Assembly (NCBI RefSeq): GCF_902497895.1
Contig: NZ_CABVHQ010000002.1
Span: 62,001 to 126,000, forward strand
Direction of reading: 5' to 3'
DNA length: 64,000 bases
Origin: Pseudomonas fluorescens
GTDB taxonomy: Bacteria; Pseudomonadota; Gammaproteobacteria; Pseudomonadales; Pseudomonadaceae
This document shows, in pieces, positions 8,143 to 18,832 of this stretch. Every line of letters begins with the position of its first letter. Position 1 is the stretch's first letter. Made by a program: the position numbers and the translations under genes. Under the pieces are notes generated by a model. It was given only the letters and a program-made list of their open reading frames with translations, ran no database searches and was not told the origin of the DNA.

Positions 8143-9286
8143 AAAGGCCCTGCGGATACCGCCCAAGCCTGAGATCGGCCTGCCCTTGTGGCTGCTGGCC
8201 GAGCTGACCTACCGCTGCCCGCTGCAATGCCCCTATTGCTCCAATCCACTGGATTTCGCCGAGCAGGGCAAAGAGCTGAGCACCGAACAGTGGATCAAGG
8301 TGTTCCGCGAAGCACGGGAGATGGGCGCGGCGCAGCTGGGTTTTTCCGGCGGCGAACCACTGGTGCGCCAGGACCTGGCCGAGTTGATTGCTGAAGCCCG
8401 CAAGCTGGGTTTCTACACCAACCTGATCACCTCGGGCATCGGCCTCACCGAGCAGAAAATCAGCGATTTCAAGAAAGCCGGACTGGACCACATCCAGATC
8501 AGCTTCCAGGCCAGCGACGAGCAAGTGAACAACCTGCTGGCCGGCTCGAAAAAAGCCTTCGCGCAAAAGCTGGAAATGGCTCGTGCGGTGAAAGCCCACG
8601 GCTATCCGATGGTGCTGAATTTTGTCACCCATCGGCACAACATCGACAAGATCGACCGCATCATCGAGCTGTGCATTGCCCTGGAAGCCGACTTCGTCGA
8701 ACTCGCCACCTGCCAGTTCTACGGCTGGGCTCAGCTCAACCGAGTGGGCCTGTTGCCGACCAAAGATCAATTGGTTCGCGCCGAACGTGTCACCAACGAA
8801 TACCGCGCCAAACTGGAAGCCGAAGGGAATCCGTGCAAGCTGATCTTCGTCACTCCGGATTACTACGAGGAACGCCCCAAAGGCTGCATGAACGGCTGGG
8901 GCAGCATCTTCCTCACCGTCACTCCGGACGGCACCGCCCTGCCGTGTCACGGCGCGCGGCAGCTGCCGGTGCAGTTCCCGAACGTGCGCGATCACAGCAT
9001 GCAGCACATCTGGTACGACTCGTTCGGCTTCAACAAATTTCGCGGCTACGACTGGATGCCCGAACCGTGCCGCTCCTGCGATGAGAAGGAAAAGGACTTC
9101 GGCGGTTGCCGTTGCCAAGCCTTCATGCTCACCGGCGACGCGAGCAACGCCGATCCGGTGTGCAGCAAGTCGGAACATCACGGCGTGATTCTCCAGGCCC
9201 GCGAAGAAGCCGAGCACGCGACCCAGACCATCGAACAACTGGCCTTTCGCAATGAACGAAATTCACGCCTCATCGTTAAAGGCTGA
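8114..9286 (+). CDS. pqqE: PqqE, radical SAM peptide cyclase
   Basis: Radical S-adenosylmethionine enzyme that forms the carbon-carbon bond between Glu16 and Tyr20 of PqqA, with PqqD as partner. The radical SAM cluster ligands are C35, C39 and C42 in [13 protein letters not shown]. The C-terminal SPASM region for auxiliary clusters is visible in [12 protein letters not shown] and [20 protein letters not shown] choose the GTG at 8114, inside pqqD, because GGAGG lies six bases before it and it gives a 390-residue protein of family length. The earlier in-frame start at 8015 would add a non-homologous pqqD shadow. Confidence 0.95.
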   Translation: MHSTGSNLSEKALRIPPKPEIGLPLWLLAELTYRCPLQCPYCSNPLDFAEQGKELSTEQWIKVFREAREMGAAQLGFSGGEPLVRQDLAELIAEARKLGFYTNLITSGIGLTEQKISDFKKAGLDHIQISFQASDEQVNNLLAGSKKAFAQKLEMARAVKAHGYPMVLNFVTHRHNIDKIDRIIELCIALEADFVELATCQFYGWAQLNRVGLLPTKDQLVRAERVTNEYRAKLEAEGNPCKLIFVTPDYYEERPKGCMNGWGSIFLTVTPDGTALPCHGARQLPVQFPNVRDHSMQHIWYDSFGFNKFRGYDWMPEPCRSCDEKEKDFGGCRCQAFMLTGDASNADPVCSKSEHHGVILQAREEAEHATQTIEQLAFRNERNSRLIVKG

Positions 9287-11078
9287 GCCCTTCAGCGCAG
9301 CGCAGGCTGTCGCCGCCGCTATCGACTTCGCTGAACTGCAAGCCGGCCGGCACGGCCTGTTCTGGAATGAATACCGCCCGGAAGAGGCAGCTTGCCGGAT
9401 CTGGCGCTGGCACCAAGGTCAGGCCCGCTGCCTGACGCCCTCGGGATTCAGCGTGCGCAGTCGAGTCTATGAATATGGCGGTGGTTCGTTCTGCCTGAGC
9501 GATGACGGGCTGGTGTTCGTCAACGAAACGGATCAGCAGTTGTATCGGCAATCCCTGCAAGGTGAGACGCCCCAGGCGGTGACTCAGGGCGGGTGTCGTT
9601 ATGGCGACCTGCAGTTCGCTGCCGGACAGGTTCTGGCGGTCGAGGAACATCACAATCAACATCGTTTGGTCGCCATCGATATCGCCAGTGGGCAACGTCA
9701 GATTCTGCTCGAAGGCGCGGACTTCTATGCCGCGCCGACCCTGAGCCCAGACGGTCGACGTCTGGCCTGGATCGAGTGGGATCGTCCCCACCAACCCTGG
9801 ACCTCTACCCGCCTGATGGTGGCCGAGCGTCTGGCTGACAACGGTTGGAGCCAACCGCGTTGCGTGGCTGGCAATAGCGCCGAAGAGTCCCTGCAACAAC
9901 CGCGTTTTGATCAATCTGGCGATCTGTATTGCCTGACGGATCGCGCAGGGTTCTGGCAACCCTGGATCGAATCCGAATCCGGCTTGAGCCCGCTGCCCAG
10001 CGCTGCAGCCGATCACGCACCCGCGCCCTGGCAATTGGGTGGTAGTACATGGCTGCCACTGGGTGAAGGCGCCTACCTGGCAAGCTGGACCGAAGCGGGT
10101 TTTGGCCGACTGGGGCTGCGCCAGGGTGATGGTTCGCTGGAAGAATTCACCGGTGACTACAGCCGATTCCGCAGTCTGGCGCTGGATGAGCAGTTTGTTT
10201 ACTGCATAGTTGCGTCGCCCGTGAGCCCGGCGGCGGTAGTCGCCATCCATCGTGATACCCATGAGGTCAAGGTGCTGGCCGGCGGTGTTGCACCCTTGCC
10301 TGCCGAGCAGATCAGTCGTCCGCAAACCCTGCTCTACCCAAGTGGACAGGGTGAAGCCCATGGTTTTTTCTACCCGGCCATGAATGGCGCCGCCAAACCG
10401 CCCTTGGTGGTGTTTATCCACGGTGGCCCGACCTCTGCCTGCTACCCGATGCTCGATCCGCGTATCCAGTACTGGACACAACGCGGCTTTGCCATCGCCG
10501 ACCTCAACTATCGCGGTAGCAGCGGCTACGGGCGCGCCTATCGACAAGCGTTGCATTTGAGCTGGGGCGAGGTGGACGTCGAGGATGCCTGCGCGGTCGT
10601 TGCCTATCTCGCCGGTCAAGGGCTGATCGACGGCGAAAACGCCTTCATTCGCGGCGGCAGCGCCGGCGGATACACCACCCTCTGCGCATTGGCGTTTCAC
10701 CGGATTTTCCGCGCTGGCGCCAGCCTGTACGGGGTCAGCGACCCGATCGCGCTGGCTCGCACAACCCACAAATTCGAGGGCGATTACCTCGACTGGCTGA
10801 TCGGCGACCCCGAACAGGATGCCGAACGCTACAAGGCCCGCACACCGTTGCTGCACGCCCGGACTATCCGCGTGCCGGTGATATTTTTCCAGGGCGAACT
10901 CGATGCCGTGGTTGTCCCGCAACAGACCCGCGACATGCTCAAGGCCCTGCAGGACAACGGCATCCCGGCCCAGGCGCATTACTACCCCGACGAACGCCAC
11001 GGTTTTCGCAAGGCCGACAATCAGGCCCATGCGCTGGAGCAGGAGTGGTTGTTCTATCAAGGGGTGATGGCGCCATAG
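9252..11078 (+). CDS. S9-family (prolyl oligopeptidase-like) serine peptidase
   Basis: A 608-residue peptidase with an N-terminal beta-propeller-like part (to about residue 340) and a C-terminal alpha/beta hydrolase domain. The triad is visible: S470 in [11 protein letters not shown]551 in GELDAVV and H583 in [16 protein letters not shown] supplies the oxyanion region. It overlaps the end of pqqE by 35 bases, so it is in the pqq operon. Gene clusters of Pseudomonas fluorescens carry such a peptidase next to pqqE, sometimes named pqqM, but I leave the symbol blank. A part in clearing or processing PqqA-derived peptides is inference. No signal peptide is seen, so it is probably cytoplasmic. Confidence 0.88.
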   Translation: MNEIHASSLKAEPFSAAQAVAAAIDFAELQAGRHGLFWNEYRPEEAACRIWRWHQGQARCLTPSGFSVRSRVYEYGGGSFCLSDDGLVFVNETDQQLYRQSLQGETPQAVTQGGCRYGDLQFAAGQVLAVEEHHNQHRLVAIDIASGQRQILLEGADFYAAPTLSPDGRRLAWIEWDRPHQPWTSTRLMVAERLADNGWSQPRCVAGNSAEESLQQPRFDQSGDLYCLTDRAGFWQPWIESESGLSPLPSAAADHAPAPWQLGGSTWLPLGEGAYLASWTEAGFGRLGLRQGDGSLEEFTGDYSRFRSLALDEQFVYCIVASPVSPAAVVAIHRDTHEVKVLAGGVAPLPAEQISRPQTLLYPSGQGEAHGFFYPAMNGAAKPPLVVFIHGGPTSACYPMLDPRIQYWTQRGFAIADLNYRGSSGYGRAYRQALHLSWGEVDVEDACAVVAYLAGQGLIDGENAFIRGGSAGGYTTLCALAFHRIFRAGASLYGVSDPIALARTTHKFEGDYLDWLIGDPEQDAERYKARTPLLHARTIRVPVIFFQGELDAVVVPQQTRDMLKALQDNGIPAQAHYYPDERHGFRKADNQAHALEQEWLFYQGVMAP

Positions 11079-11083
11079 ATCGC

Positions 11084-11183
11084 CAAGATCGCAGCCTGCG
11101 GCAGCTCCTACGCCAGCCGGGTCACCTTCGAGACAGCAGTTATACGCAAAACCTGTAGGAGCTGCCGAAGGCTGCGATCTTTT
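11084..11183. repeat. Inverted REP pair (GTAGGAGCTGCCGCAGGCTG family)
   Basis: One copy (AAGATCGCAGCCTGCGGCAG onward) lies just after the peptidase stop and the inverted copy at about 11153-11183. It marks the end of the pqq operon, where no separate U-tailed terminator is apparent. This is the most frequent REP family in the window (also 17071, 24034, 37288 and 44412). Confidence 0.8.
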
Positions 11184-11228
11184 AAGGGCATTCAGCGCTT
11201 AACTGATTGGCATTAGGGCAAACCAAAC

Positions 11229-11303
11229 GCCGCAAAATGGTGCGCCAACTTCTTCGTCGCACCAATCCCATGCAAAACCCTGCGCACCACTTTCTGGCGC
11301 AAG
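11229..11303 (+). promoter_or_regulatory. NtrC-like binding-site cluster upstream of ureE
   Basis: GCAC-N7-ATGC at 11259-11273 matches seven of eight core bases of the NtrC consensus GCAC-N7-GTGC. A half site AAATGGTGC lies at 11235-11243 and GCACCA-N5-TGGCGC at 11284-11300. All lie 50-120 bases upstream of the -24/-12 promoter at 11350, a normal enhancer distance. The sites are read directly; NtrC as the binder is inference. Confidence 0.5.
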
Positions 11304-11349
11304 CAAGCCTTCCTACAGTTCTTTCGGTTTTTTCCTACATCCAGCTCTG

Positions 11350-11366
11350 TTGGCAAGGGCCTTGCT
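11350..11366 (+). promoter_or_regulatory. Sigma-54 (-24/-12) promoter of ureEFG-hupE
   Basis: TTGGCAAGGGCCTTGCT matches the consensus TTGGCACG-N4-TTGCW at every position but one (A for C). The GG and GC doublets are exactly 12 bases apart. Transcription would start near 11377, giving a leader of about 25 bases before the ureE ATG at 11403. Nitrogen-limited expression of urease functions fits RpoN/NtrC control. Confidence 0.75.
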
Positions 11367-11402
11367 CTAGCCTCTACAACGCCCTTTGCTGGAAGCCTTG
11401 CC

Positions 11403-11903
11403 ATGCTGGTGATTCATCGCAGAATCGACCCTCAACCCCTCTGGGCCGCCGAACTGCACCTGAATTTCGAGGCCCGCAGCAAAAGCCGACTGCGTTGTTT
11501 CAGTACCGAAGGTGAAGACGTCGGCCTATTTCTGGAACGTGGCCAACCACCCTTGCATGACGGCGAGTTCCTGCAAGCCGAAGACGGGCGCATCGTGCGA
11601 GTCTGCGCGCGCCCCGAACTGCTGCTGCACGTCACTTGCGCCAATGCCTTTGAGCTGACCCGCGCGGCCTATCATCTGGGGAATCGGCACGTCGCGCTGC
11701 AGGTCGGTGAGGGCTGGTTGCGCCTGCTCGATGACTACGTACTCAAGGCCATGCTCGAACAGCTTGGTGCCCGCACTGAGGCCCTCGAAGCGCCATTCCA
11801 GCCGGAACACGGAGCCTATGGTGGCGGCCACCACCATTCACGGCATGGCGACGAGGACTTCAACTACCCACCGCGCCTGCATCAGTTCGGTGTGCGCCTA
11901 TGA
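11403..11903 (+). CDS. ureE: Urease accessory protein UreE (nickel metallochaperone)
   Basis: Nickel-binding chaperone that delivers Ni to the urease activation complex. The 166-residue product has the N-terminal peptide-binding half, the central segment VTCANAFELTRAAYHLGNRH with the conserved metal-site histidine near residue 98, and a short His-rich tail (GGGHHHSRHGDEDF, about residues 140-153). It is first in an operon with ureF, ureG and hupE and lies 36 bases after a sigma-54 promoter. The urease structural genes and ureD are not next to it. Confidence 0.94.
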   Translation: MLVIHRRIDPQPLWAAELHLNFEARSKSRLRCFSTEGEDVGLFLERGQPPLHDGEFLQAEDGRIVRVCARPELLLHVTCANAFELTRAAYHLGNRHVALQVGEGWLRLLDDYVLKAMLEQLGARTEALEAPFQPEHGAYGGGHHHSRHGDEDFNYPPRLHQFGVRL

Positions 11904-12574
11904 ACCCGGCCTGGGCCTTGCTGCGCCTGGCCAGTCCGCAACTGCCGATTGGCGGCTACAGCTACTCCCAAGGGCTGGAAATGGCCGTGGAACAGGCGCG
12001 AGTGAGCAACCCGCTAACGGCCCGCCGCTGGATCAGCGATCAGCTGCTGTTCAACCTCGCGCGATTTGAAGCACCGCTATTGCTCGCCCACTGCCGCGCC
12101 GCAGCGGACGAAGACTGGGCCGAACTGTTGCAACGCTGCGAAGAACACCGTGCCAGCCGCGAGACCCGCGAACTGCATCAGGAAAGCCGACAAATGGGCT
12201 ATTCCCTGCAACAACTGCTCAATGGCTTGCCGGAGCTCGACGCCCGCGCCCGGGCCTTTCTTGCGCAACATCCAGAACCGCACCTGGCCCTTGGCTGGGC
12301 GCTGGCCGCTCGCGCCTGGCAGATCAGCCCGCAGGACGCGCTGGCCGCCTGGCTCTGGAGCTGGCTGGAAAATCAACTGGCGGTGCTGATGAAGACCCTG
12401 CCGCTCGGCCAGCAAGCTGCCCAGCGCCTGACCAGCGAACTGCTGCCGGTGCTGCAGCAGGCCCAGCACATGGCGTCGAACATCCCTTCCGATCAATACG
12501 GCAGCGCCGCTTTCGGCCTGTCCCTGGCATGCATGGCCCATGAGCGCCAGTACAGCCGTCTATTCCGCTCTTAG
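11900..12574 (+). CDS. ureF: Urease accessory protein UreF
   Basis: Helical accessory protein of the UreD-UreF-UreG activation complex that gates GTP hydrolysis by UreG and metal insertion into apo-urease. The 224-residue product begins MNPAWALLRLASPQLPIGGY, with the conserved LPIGGYSYSQGLE of the family near residues 14-26. The ATG overlaps the ureE stop by four bases, so translation is coupled. The closing region with YGSAAFGLSLACMAHERQYS is also typical. Confidence 0.95.
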   Translation: MNPAWALLRLASPQLPIGGYSYSQGLEMAVEQARVSNPLTARRWISDQLLFNLARFEAPLLLAHCRAAADEDWAELLQRCEEHRASRETRELHQESRQMGYSLQQLLNGLPELDARARAFLAQHPEPHLALGWALAARAWQISPQDALAAWLWSWLENQLAVLMKTLPLGQQAAQRLTSELLPVLQQAQHMASNIPSDQYGSAAFGLSLACMAHERQYSRLFRS

Positions 12575-12583
12575 GAGAAACAC

Positions 12584-13198
<615 letters not shown>

Positions 13199-13238
13199 TG
13201 CGCTCATTTACACAGAACATCAACAAGGAAGCGTATTC

Positions 13239-13811
13239 ATGACACTCAAGCATATCCTCGGCGCCGTCGCCCTGCTGCTCACCCCCGCTATGGCCTTCGC
13301 CCACCCCGGCCATGGCGACAACGGTTTGATCGCCGGCCTCAGCCACCCGATCGGCGGCCTCGATCACCTGCTGGCGATGCTTGCGGTCGGCCTGTGGGCC
13401 GCGCAGCAGCAAGGCGCGGCGCGCTGGGCGCTGCCGTGCACCTTTGTCGGCACACTGTTGATCGGTGGCATGCTCGGTTTTGAAGGGCTGAACCTGCCGG
13501 CGCTGGAAAGCGGGATCGCCGCGTCGGTGCTGGCGCTGGGCCTGGCCGTGGCGCTGGCGGTGCGTGCGCCGTTGAGCCTGGCGCTTGGTGCAACGGCACT
13601 GTATGCGCTGTTCCATGGCGTAGCCCATGGTCTGGAGCTGCCGCAGATGTCCAGCCCTTGGGCCTATGCCGCAGGTTTTGTTGCGGCTACGGCGGCGCTG
13701 CATGCTGCCGGGTATGCGCTAGTGCGCGTACTGCCGCAGGCGGCTGCGCCACTGGTAAGGTTGGCCGGGGCGGCGTCGGCGGCGACTGGGGTTTGGTTGT
13801 TGGCAGGTTGA
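13239..13811 (+). CDS. HupE/UreJ-family nickel permease
   Basis: Inner-membrane metal (probably nickel) transporter. The 190-residue product has an N-terminal signal-like segment ending near MAFAHPGHG, then about six hydrophobic helices. The signature HPIGGLDHLLAMLAVG near residues 36-51 carries the histidines and aspartate that define HupE/UreJ, and a second His-containing helix reads ALFHGVAHGLE. It is last in the ureEFG operon, 40 bases after ureG, so nickel supply to urease is the likely role. Both hupE and ureJ are in use as names, so none is given. Confidence 0.88.
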   Translation: MTLKHILGAVALLLTPAMAFAHPGHGDNGLIAGLSHPIGGLDHLLAMLAVGLWAAQQQGAARWALPCTFVGTLLIGGMLGFEGLNLPALESGIAASVLALGLAVALAVRAPLSLALGATALYALFHGVAHGLELPQMSSPWAYAAGFVAATAALHAAGYALVRVLPQAAAPLVRLAGAASAATGVWLLAG

Positions 13812-13848
13812 ATCTTCAGCGTTTGCTCCGGCCTCATCGCGAGCTTGC

Positions 13849-13997
13849 TGTGGCGAGCGGGCTTGCCCGCGCTGGGTCGCGAAGCGGCCCCAAATCCAGC
13901 CACCGCGTTAGATCAGGTACATCGCGCGGATGGGTTTACGACTGCTTCGCAGCCGAACGGGGCGATGCGGCGTTCCGACAAGCCCCCTCGCCACAGC
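13849..13997. repeat. Inverted REP pair (GTGGCGAGCGGGCTTGCCCG family)
   Basis: A forward copy at about 13849-13892 and an inverted copy at about 13939-13997, with inner palindromes GGGCTTGCCC and GAAGCGGCCCC/CGGGGCGATGC. It fills most of the gap between hupE and the isomerase gene. Related copies lie at 15226-15440 and 30171-30349. Confidence 0.75.
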
Positions 13998-14079
13998 GGC
14001 TTGAAAGACACAACCTCTCTCAAGCCAACCTCTCTGCTACCATGTCGCGCAAACACCTCTGCCGTGACGACGCCAGCCG

Positions 14080-15213
14080 ATGCCCGATGTTTCCAGCTCC
14101 GCCTCCCAGCCTGAATTGACCGTTCTGTTCGCGGCCGTGCAGCAGCATTTTCATGACGTGATCGTGCCGCTCTGGCAAGGCCCCGGCTGGAATGCCGAAC
14201 TGGTGCTGCCCTATGAGGCGCTGGATGCCGAACATCGGCCATTGCCACCACAACGCTACCGGGCCATGGCCTGCGCGCGGCAGTTGTACCTGTTTTCAAG
14301 CCTGATCGGTGAGCCCGGGGTACCCAGCGCCGAGGACCGCGCTACGGCGTTGTTCCGCTCCTTGCAGGAGCATTTTCACGATGCCGAGCACGGCGGCTGG
14401 TTTTACAGCATCGACGCCCAAGGCGCGCCGCTGGACCAGCGCAAGGACCTCTACACTCACGCGTTCATCATCTTCGCCTGCGCCCATTACTGGGCCAAGG
14501 TTCGCGAGCCGCGGGTGGAGTCGGTGCTCAATGCCGCTCTGAAAGTGGTCAGCGAGCGCTTCGCCAGCGACGATGGCTTGTATGAAGCCAGCCTCGACCG
14601 GGACTGGTCATCGCTCAAATCCGGCCCCCTGCAAAACCCCTTGATGCACCTCGCCGAAGCCTTCCTGGCCACGCTGTCAGTTCGCCAGGATGCTGCCGTG
14701 CAATTGGCCCTGGGCAGCCTGTGCGATGCCATGCAAAGGCGCTTCATCGACCGCCAGCACGGCGTGATGATGGAAAAACCGCTGGGGGCTGTGGATAACT
14801 GGTTCGAGCCAGGACATCAGTTCGAGTGGTTTTTCCTGCTCGAGTCTACCCCGTTGCTCAAAAACTCGCCGCTGCACGCCTCGCTGGAGCGCGCCTTCAC
14901 CTACGCCGAACAGGTCGGTGTCGATCCGCAAACCGGCACCGTCAGCGGCATGCTGGATATCGACGGCAGCGTTCGCGACGCTACCCAGCGGATCTGGGCG
15001 CAAGCCGAATACCTGCGCGCCCTGACGCTGCGGCCCGACAGCCAGGCGCTGCTGCATCGCCAGCTGAATGCGCTGCAACAACGGTTTCTGCATGCCGGTG
15101 GCTGGTATGAGTGCCTCGATGCGGCTGGCATCGTAAGCCGACGGGATATGCCGTCGACCACGCCGTATCATCTGGCGACCTGTTATCGCGGCTTGATCGA
15201 ATACTTCGGCTGA
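14080..15213 (+). CDS. AGE-family sugar epimerase/isomerase (probable mannose isomerase)
   Basis: A 377-residue member of the N-acylglucosamine 2-epimerase superfamily, an (alpha/alpha)6 barrel. Active-site signatures are visible: KDLYTHAFIIFACAHYW near residues 126-142, NPLMHLAEAF near 186-195, EPGHQFEWFFLLE near 244-256 and TTPYHLATCYRG near the C-terminus. These are shared with bacterial mannose isomerases and YihS-type aldose-ketose isomerases, so interconversion of mannose and fructose is more likely than GlcNAc epimerisation; the substrate is inferred. It is monocistronic, bounded by REP pairs, and convergent with the dehydrogenase gene. Confidence 0.85.
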   Translation: MPDVSSSASQPELTVLFAAVQQHFHDVIVPLWQGPGWNAELVLPYEALDAEHRPLPPQRYRAMACARQLYLFSSLIGEPGVPSAEDRATALFRSLQEHFHDAEHGGWFYSIDAQGAPLDQRKDLYTHAFIIFACAHYWAKVREPRVESVLNAALKVVSERFASDDGLYEASLDRDWSSLKSGPLQNPLMHLAEAFLATLSVRQDAAVQLALGSLCDAMQRRFIDRQHGVMMEKPLGAVDNWFEPGHQFEWFFLLESTPLLKNSPLHASLERAFTYAEQVGVDPQTGTVSGMLDIDGSVRDATQRIWAQAEYLRALTLRPDSQALLHRQLNALQQRFLHAGGWYECLDAAGIVSRRDMPSTTPYHLATCYRGLIEYFG

Positions 15214-15225
15214 CTGTCAGATCCC

Positions 15226-15440
15226 TTGTGGTGAGCGGGCTCGCCCGCGCTGGGGCGCGCAGCGGCCCTAAAATCTGCAACTGCGGTTTTTCAGGTAGAA
15301 CGCATACACAGGTTTTACGACTGCTTCGCAGCCGAACGGGGCGATGCGGCGTTCCGACAAGCCCCCTCGCCACATTGGTGCGATGTTCGCCTCAAAGTCC
15401 TTAACTGACTGGCATCAGGGAAAGCCCCCTCACCACAAAA
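15226..15440. repeat. REP cluster between convergent genes
   Basis: A forward REP (about 15226-15270), an inverted mate (about 15312-15376) and a third partial inverted copy (about 15419-15440, CCCCCTCACCACAAAAAG). They belong to the same family as 13849-13997. They occupy the whole interval between the isomerase and the oppositely oriented dehydrogenase, where a bidirectional end of transcription is expected. Confidence 0.7.
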
Positions 15441-15452
15441 AGCGACTCGGCT

Positions 15453-16470
<1,018 letters not shown>

Positions 16471-16549
16471 AGAGCATGAGTACTGTATAAAAATTGATCA
16501 ACCGCTCCAACGCCCGACGCACCGTGGCCCGCAGCTATGTACACGCACC

Positions 16550-17040
16550 TTATCCACAGCCCCGTCCACAGTCTTTGGGGGCAAGTGCGAATTCCTCCGA
16601 GCCGCTATCCACAGGGCTTGCAGCGCTAATCTGAAAGTTTTTTGCTTGACCCGCAGGAGCGTCATATGTAGCAGTCTGAAATCAGCGCACCCCGGTGGTC
16701 ATCAGGACGATGGCGCCAAGCCAGTAATTACGCCGTCTAGCCGAGTCTTTCCAGAGTTTAACCACAGACTTATCCACAGGCTGTGCAACGCCTTTTTGGC
16801 CTCGCCACTGCGACAATAAAAAGGTTGACAACGCCCGCTGCAAGCCAGGCAAAAACCCCTGATCAAAAAACAACCACAAGCCTGAAAGCCATGTAATACA
16901 AGGCCTTCAGCCAGTTACCACCACGTTACACACAGTCAGTTCCACAGCAAACGGGGACAAGTCAAAACTGTGACAAAACAGCTATTTGCAGCGGCTTTAT
17001 GTCGCGCTTTAACAGGTTGTTAAATTTGTTTTCCACAATT
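16550..17040 (+). other. Gene-free region with a cluster of DnaA-box-like sequences
   Basis: TTATCCACA, the perfect DnaA box, occurs at 16550-16558 and 16770-16778. CTATCCACA is at 16615-16623 and TTAACCACA at 16758-16766. Weaker (T/A)CCACA matches are at about 16563, 16870, 16938 and 17030, all in the same orientation. Two pairs have starts about 12 bases apart (16550/16562 and 16758/16770). The region 16471-17070 has no supported gene. An AT-rich stretch follows at about 16970-17040. This is not the usual chromosomal origin context (no dnaA, rpmH or gidA nearby). Confidence 0.55.
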
Positions 17041-17070
17041 TGCCGAAACACCTGTGTATGCCTGAAAAAT

Positions 17071-17172
17071 CTGTAGGAGCTGCCGCAGGCTGCGATCTTT
17101 TCAAGGCGCCACCGTATAAAGGGAAAAATCAAAAACAAGATCAAAAGATCGCAGCCTGCGGCAGCTCCTACG
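17071..17172. repeat. Inverted REP pair (GTAGGAGCTGCCGCAGGCTG family)
   Basis: A forward copy at about 17071-17104 and an inverted copy at about 17141-17172 flank an AT-rich centre with repeated GATCAAAA. It lies beside the liv operon terminator. Confidence 0.8.
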
Positions 17173-17188
17173 GTTGGTCGTCATTTAC

Positions 17189-17229
17189 AAAAAAAACGCC
17201 CTGACTCGGAATACGTCAAGGCGTTTTTT
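17189..17229 (-). terminator. Intrinsic terminator of the liv operon
   Basis: AACGCCCTGAC (17195-17205) pairs with GTCAAGGCGTT (17215-17225) with one wobble and a 9-base loop. On the minus strand it is followed by a run of T (plus-strand A at 17189-17196). The other strand also has T after the stem, so it could act in both directions. It begins 15 bases after the livF stop. Confidence 0.88.
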
Positions 17230-17243
17230 ATACGGACTAAAGC

Positions 17244-17960
17244 TTAGTGCCCGCCAAGATACGCGTTGCGCACCTCTTCATTGACCAGCAGCTCCTTGCC
17301 GGTGCCGCTCAAGCGGATTTCGCCGTTGACCATCACGTATGCCCGATCCGACAACTTGAGCGCATGGTTGGCGTTCTGCTCCACCAGAAAGATCGTCATA
17401 CCGGTCGCTGCCAGCTCGCGCAAGGTGGCGAAGATCTGTTTCACCACGATCGGTGCCAGCCCAAGGCTCGGTTCGTCGAGCAACAACAGCTTGGGTCGGC
17501 TCATGAGTGCACGAGCGATGGCGAGCATCTGCTGCTCGCCACCGGACATGGTCATGGCTCGCTGAGTACGCCGCTCCTTGAGCCGTGGGAACAGCTCGAA
17601 CATGCGCTGCATGTCCTCGGCGGCGTACTTGTCACCGATCGGAATGGTGCCCATCAGCAGGTTTTCCTCGACCGTCATGTCGGGGAATACCCGCCGTCCT
17701 TCCGGCGATTGAGCGATGCCGTTGGAGGCGATGTAATGAGATGACTTGTGGGTAATGTCGACTCCCTGGTAGATGATCTGCCCATCCTCAGCCCTTGGCT
17801 GACCGAAAATCGACATCAGCAGCGTCGACTTGCCGGCCCCGTTGGAGCCGATCAGGGCGACAGTTTCCCCTTCATTGATGTGCAGCGAGACCTTCTTCAG
17901 GGCCTGGATCGGCCCGTAGAACACATCGATCTCTTTCAGTTCGAGGATCGGTTGACTCAT
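17244..17960 (-). CDS. livF: Branched-chain amino acid ABC transporter ATPase LivF
   Basis: Second ATPase of the high-affinity branched-chain amino acid importer (BraG in Pseudomonas aeruginosa naming). The 238-residue product has Walker A GSNGAGKST, the ABC signature MSGGEQQMLAIARAL, Walker B LLLLDEPSLGL and the switch histidine region FLVEQNANHAL. The ATG overlaps the livG stop (ATGA) with GGAG before it. It is last in livK-H-M-G-F, right before the terminator. Confidence 0.95.
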   Translation of the reverse strand: MSQPILELKEIDVFYGPIQALKKVSLHINEGETVALIGSNGAGKSTLLMSIFGQPRAEDGQIIYQGVDITHKSSHYIASNGIAQSPEGRRVFPDMTVEENLLMGTIPIGDKYAAEDMQRMFELFPRLKERRTQRAMTMSGGEQQMLAIARALMSRPKLLLLDEPSLGLAPIVVKQIFATLRELAATGMTIFLVEQNANHALKLSDRAYVMVNGEIRLSGTGKELLVNEEVRNAYLGGH

Positions 17961-18832
17961 ACCAGCTCCTCTTCGTCAGCGCCCAGGTAGGCAGCAATCA
18001 CCTTCGGATCGTGGCGGATCGCTTCAGGGTCGCCCTCGGCAATCACGTTACCGTGGTCCAGCACCACAATGTGGTCGGAAATGCTCATTACCATGCCCAT
18101 GTCGTGTTCGATCAGCACCACGGTCAGGTCATGCTCATCGCGCAGCAGCCGGATCATCGCGCTCAGCGCTTCGGTTTCTTGAGGGTTGAGGCCGGCGGCC
18201 GGTTCGTCGAGACAGATAAGCTTGGGCCGGGTGCACATGGCCCGGGCGATTTCCAGGCGCCGTTGCTGGCCGTAGGACAATTCACCGGCCAGACGGTTGG
18301 CGCAGTCCACCAGATTCACCACTTCCAGCCAGTAGAACGCATGATCCAGCGCATCGCTTTCAGCCTTGCGGTAGCCCTTGGTGTTGAGAATGCCGGACAG
18401 CAGGTTGCGGTTGACCCACATGTGCTGGGCCACCAGCAGGTTCTCGATGACCGACATTTCCTTGAACAGCCGAATGTTCTGGAACGTCCGCGCCAGCCCG
18501 GCGCGGTTGATCAAGTGAGTACCACCAAACATCTTGTAGAACAGCCGGCTGGCGAAGCTTCTCGGCGAAACGAAATCGGTCGCGTGAAAGGGCTCGCCAA
18601 GCATTTTGATGACGTTGATAGGCTCGCCACGGGTATTGAGTTCAATCTTGCCACCGGAGGCTTTGTAGAAGCCGGTCAGGCAGTTGAACACCGTGGTCTT
18701 GCCGGCGCCGTTGGGGCCGATCAGGGCGAAGATCGAGTTGCGTTTGACCTGCAGGCTGACGTCACTCAGGGCTTTGATACCGCCGAAGTGCATCATCAGG
18801 TTCTCGACCGAGAGAATGACTTCATCGTTCAT
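17957..18832 (-). CDS. livG: Branched-chain amino acid ABC transporter ATPase LivG
   Basis: First ATPase of the Liv system (BraF). The 291-residue product has Walker A GPNGAGKTTVFN, signature LSYGQQRRLEIARAM, Walker B LICLDEPAAGLN and VVLIEHDMGMVM. It carries the longer insert between Walker A and the signature (about residues 60-115, including LINRAGLARTFQNIRLF) that distinguishes LivG from LivF. It overlaps livM at its start and livF at its end by four bases each, so all three are translationally coupled. Confidence 0.95.
   Translation of the reverse strand: MNDEVILSVENLMMHFGGIKALSDVSLQVKRNSIFALIGPNGAGKTTVFNCLTGFYKASGGKIELNTRGEPINVIKMLGEPFHATDFVSPRSFASRLFYKMFGGTHLINRAGLARTFQNIRLFKEMSVIENLLVAQHMWVNRNLLSGILNTKGYRKAESDALDHAFYWLEVVNLVDCANRLAGELSYGQQRRLEIARAMCTRPKLICLDEPAAGLNPQETEALSAMIRLLRDEHDLTVVLIEHDMGMVMSISDHIVVLDHGNVIAEGDPEAIRHDPKVIAAYLGADEEELV

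Noticed and set aside
16682..16879. 65-codon minus-strand frame in the DnaA-box region
   Set aside because: It starts at TTG without a ribosome site and part of its sequence is simply the translated TTATCCACA repeats, so I do not call it a gene.
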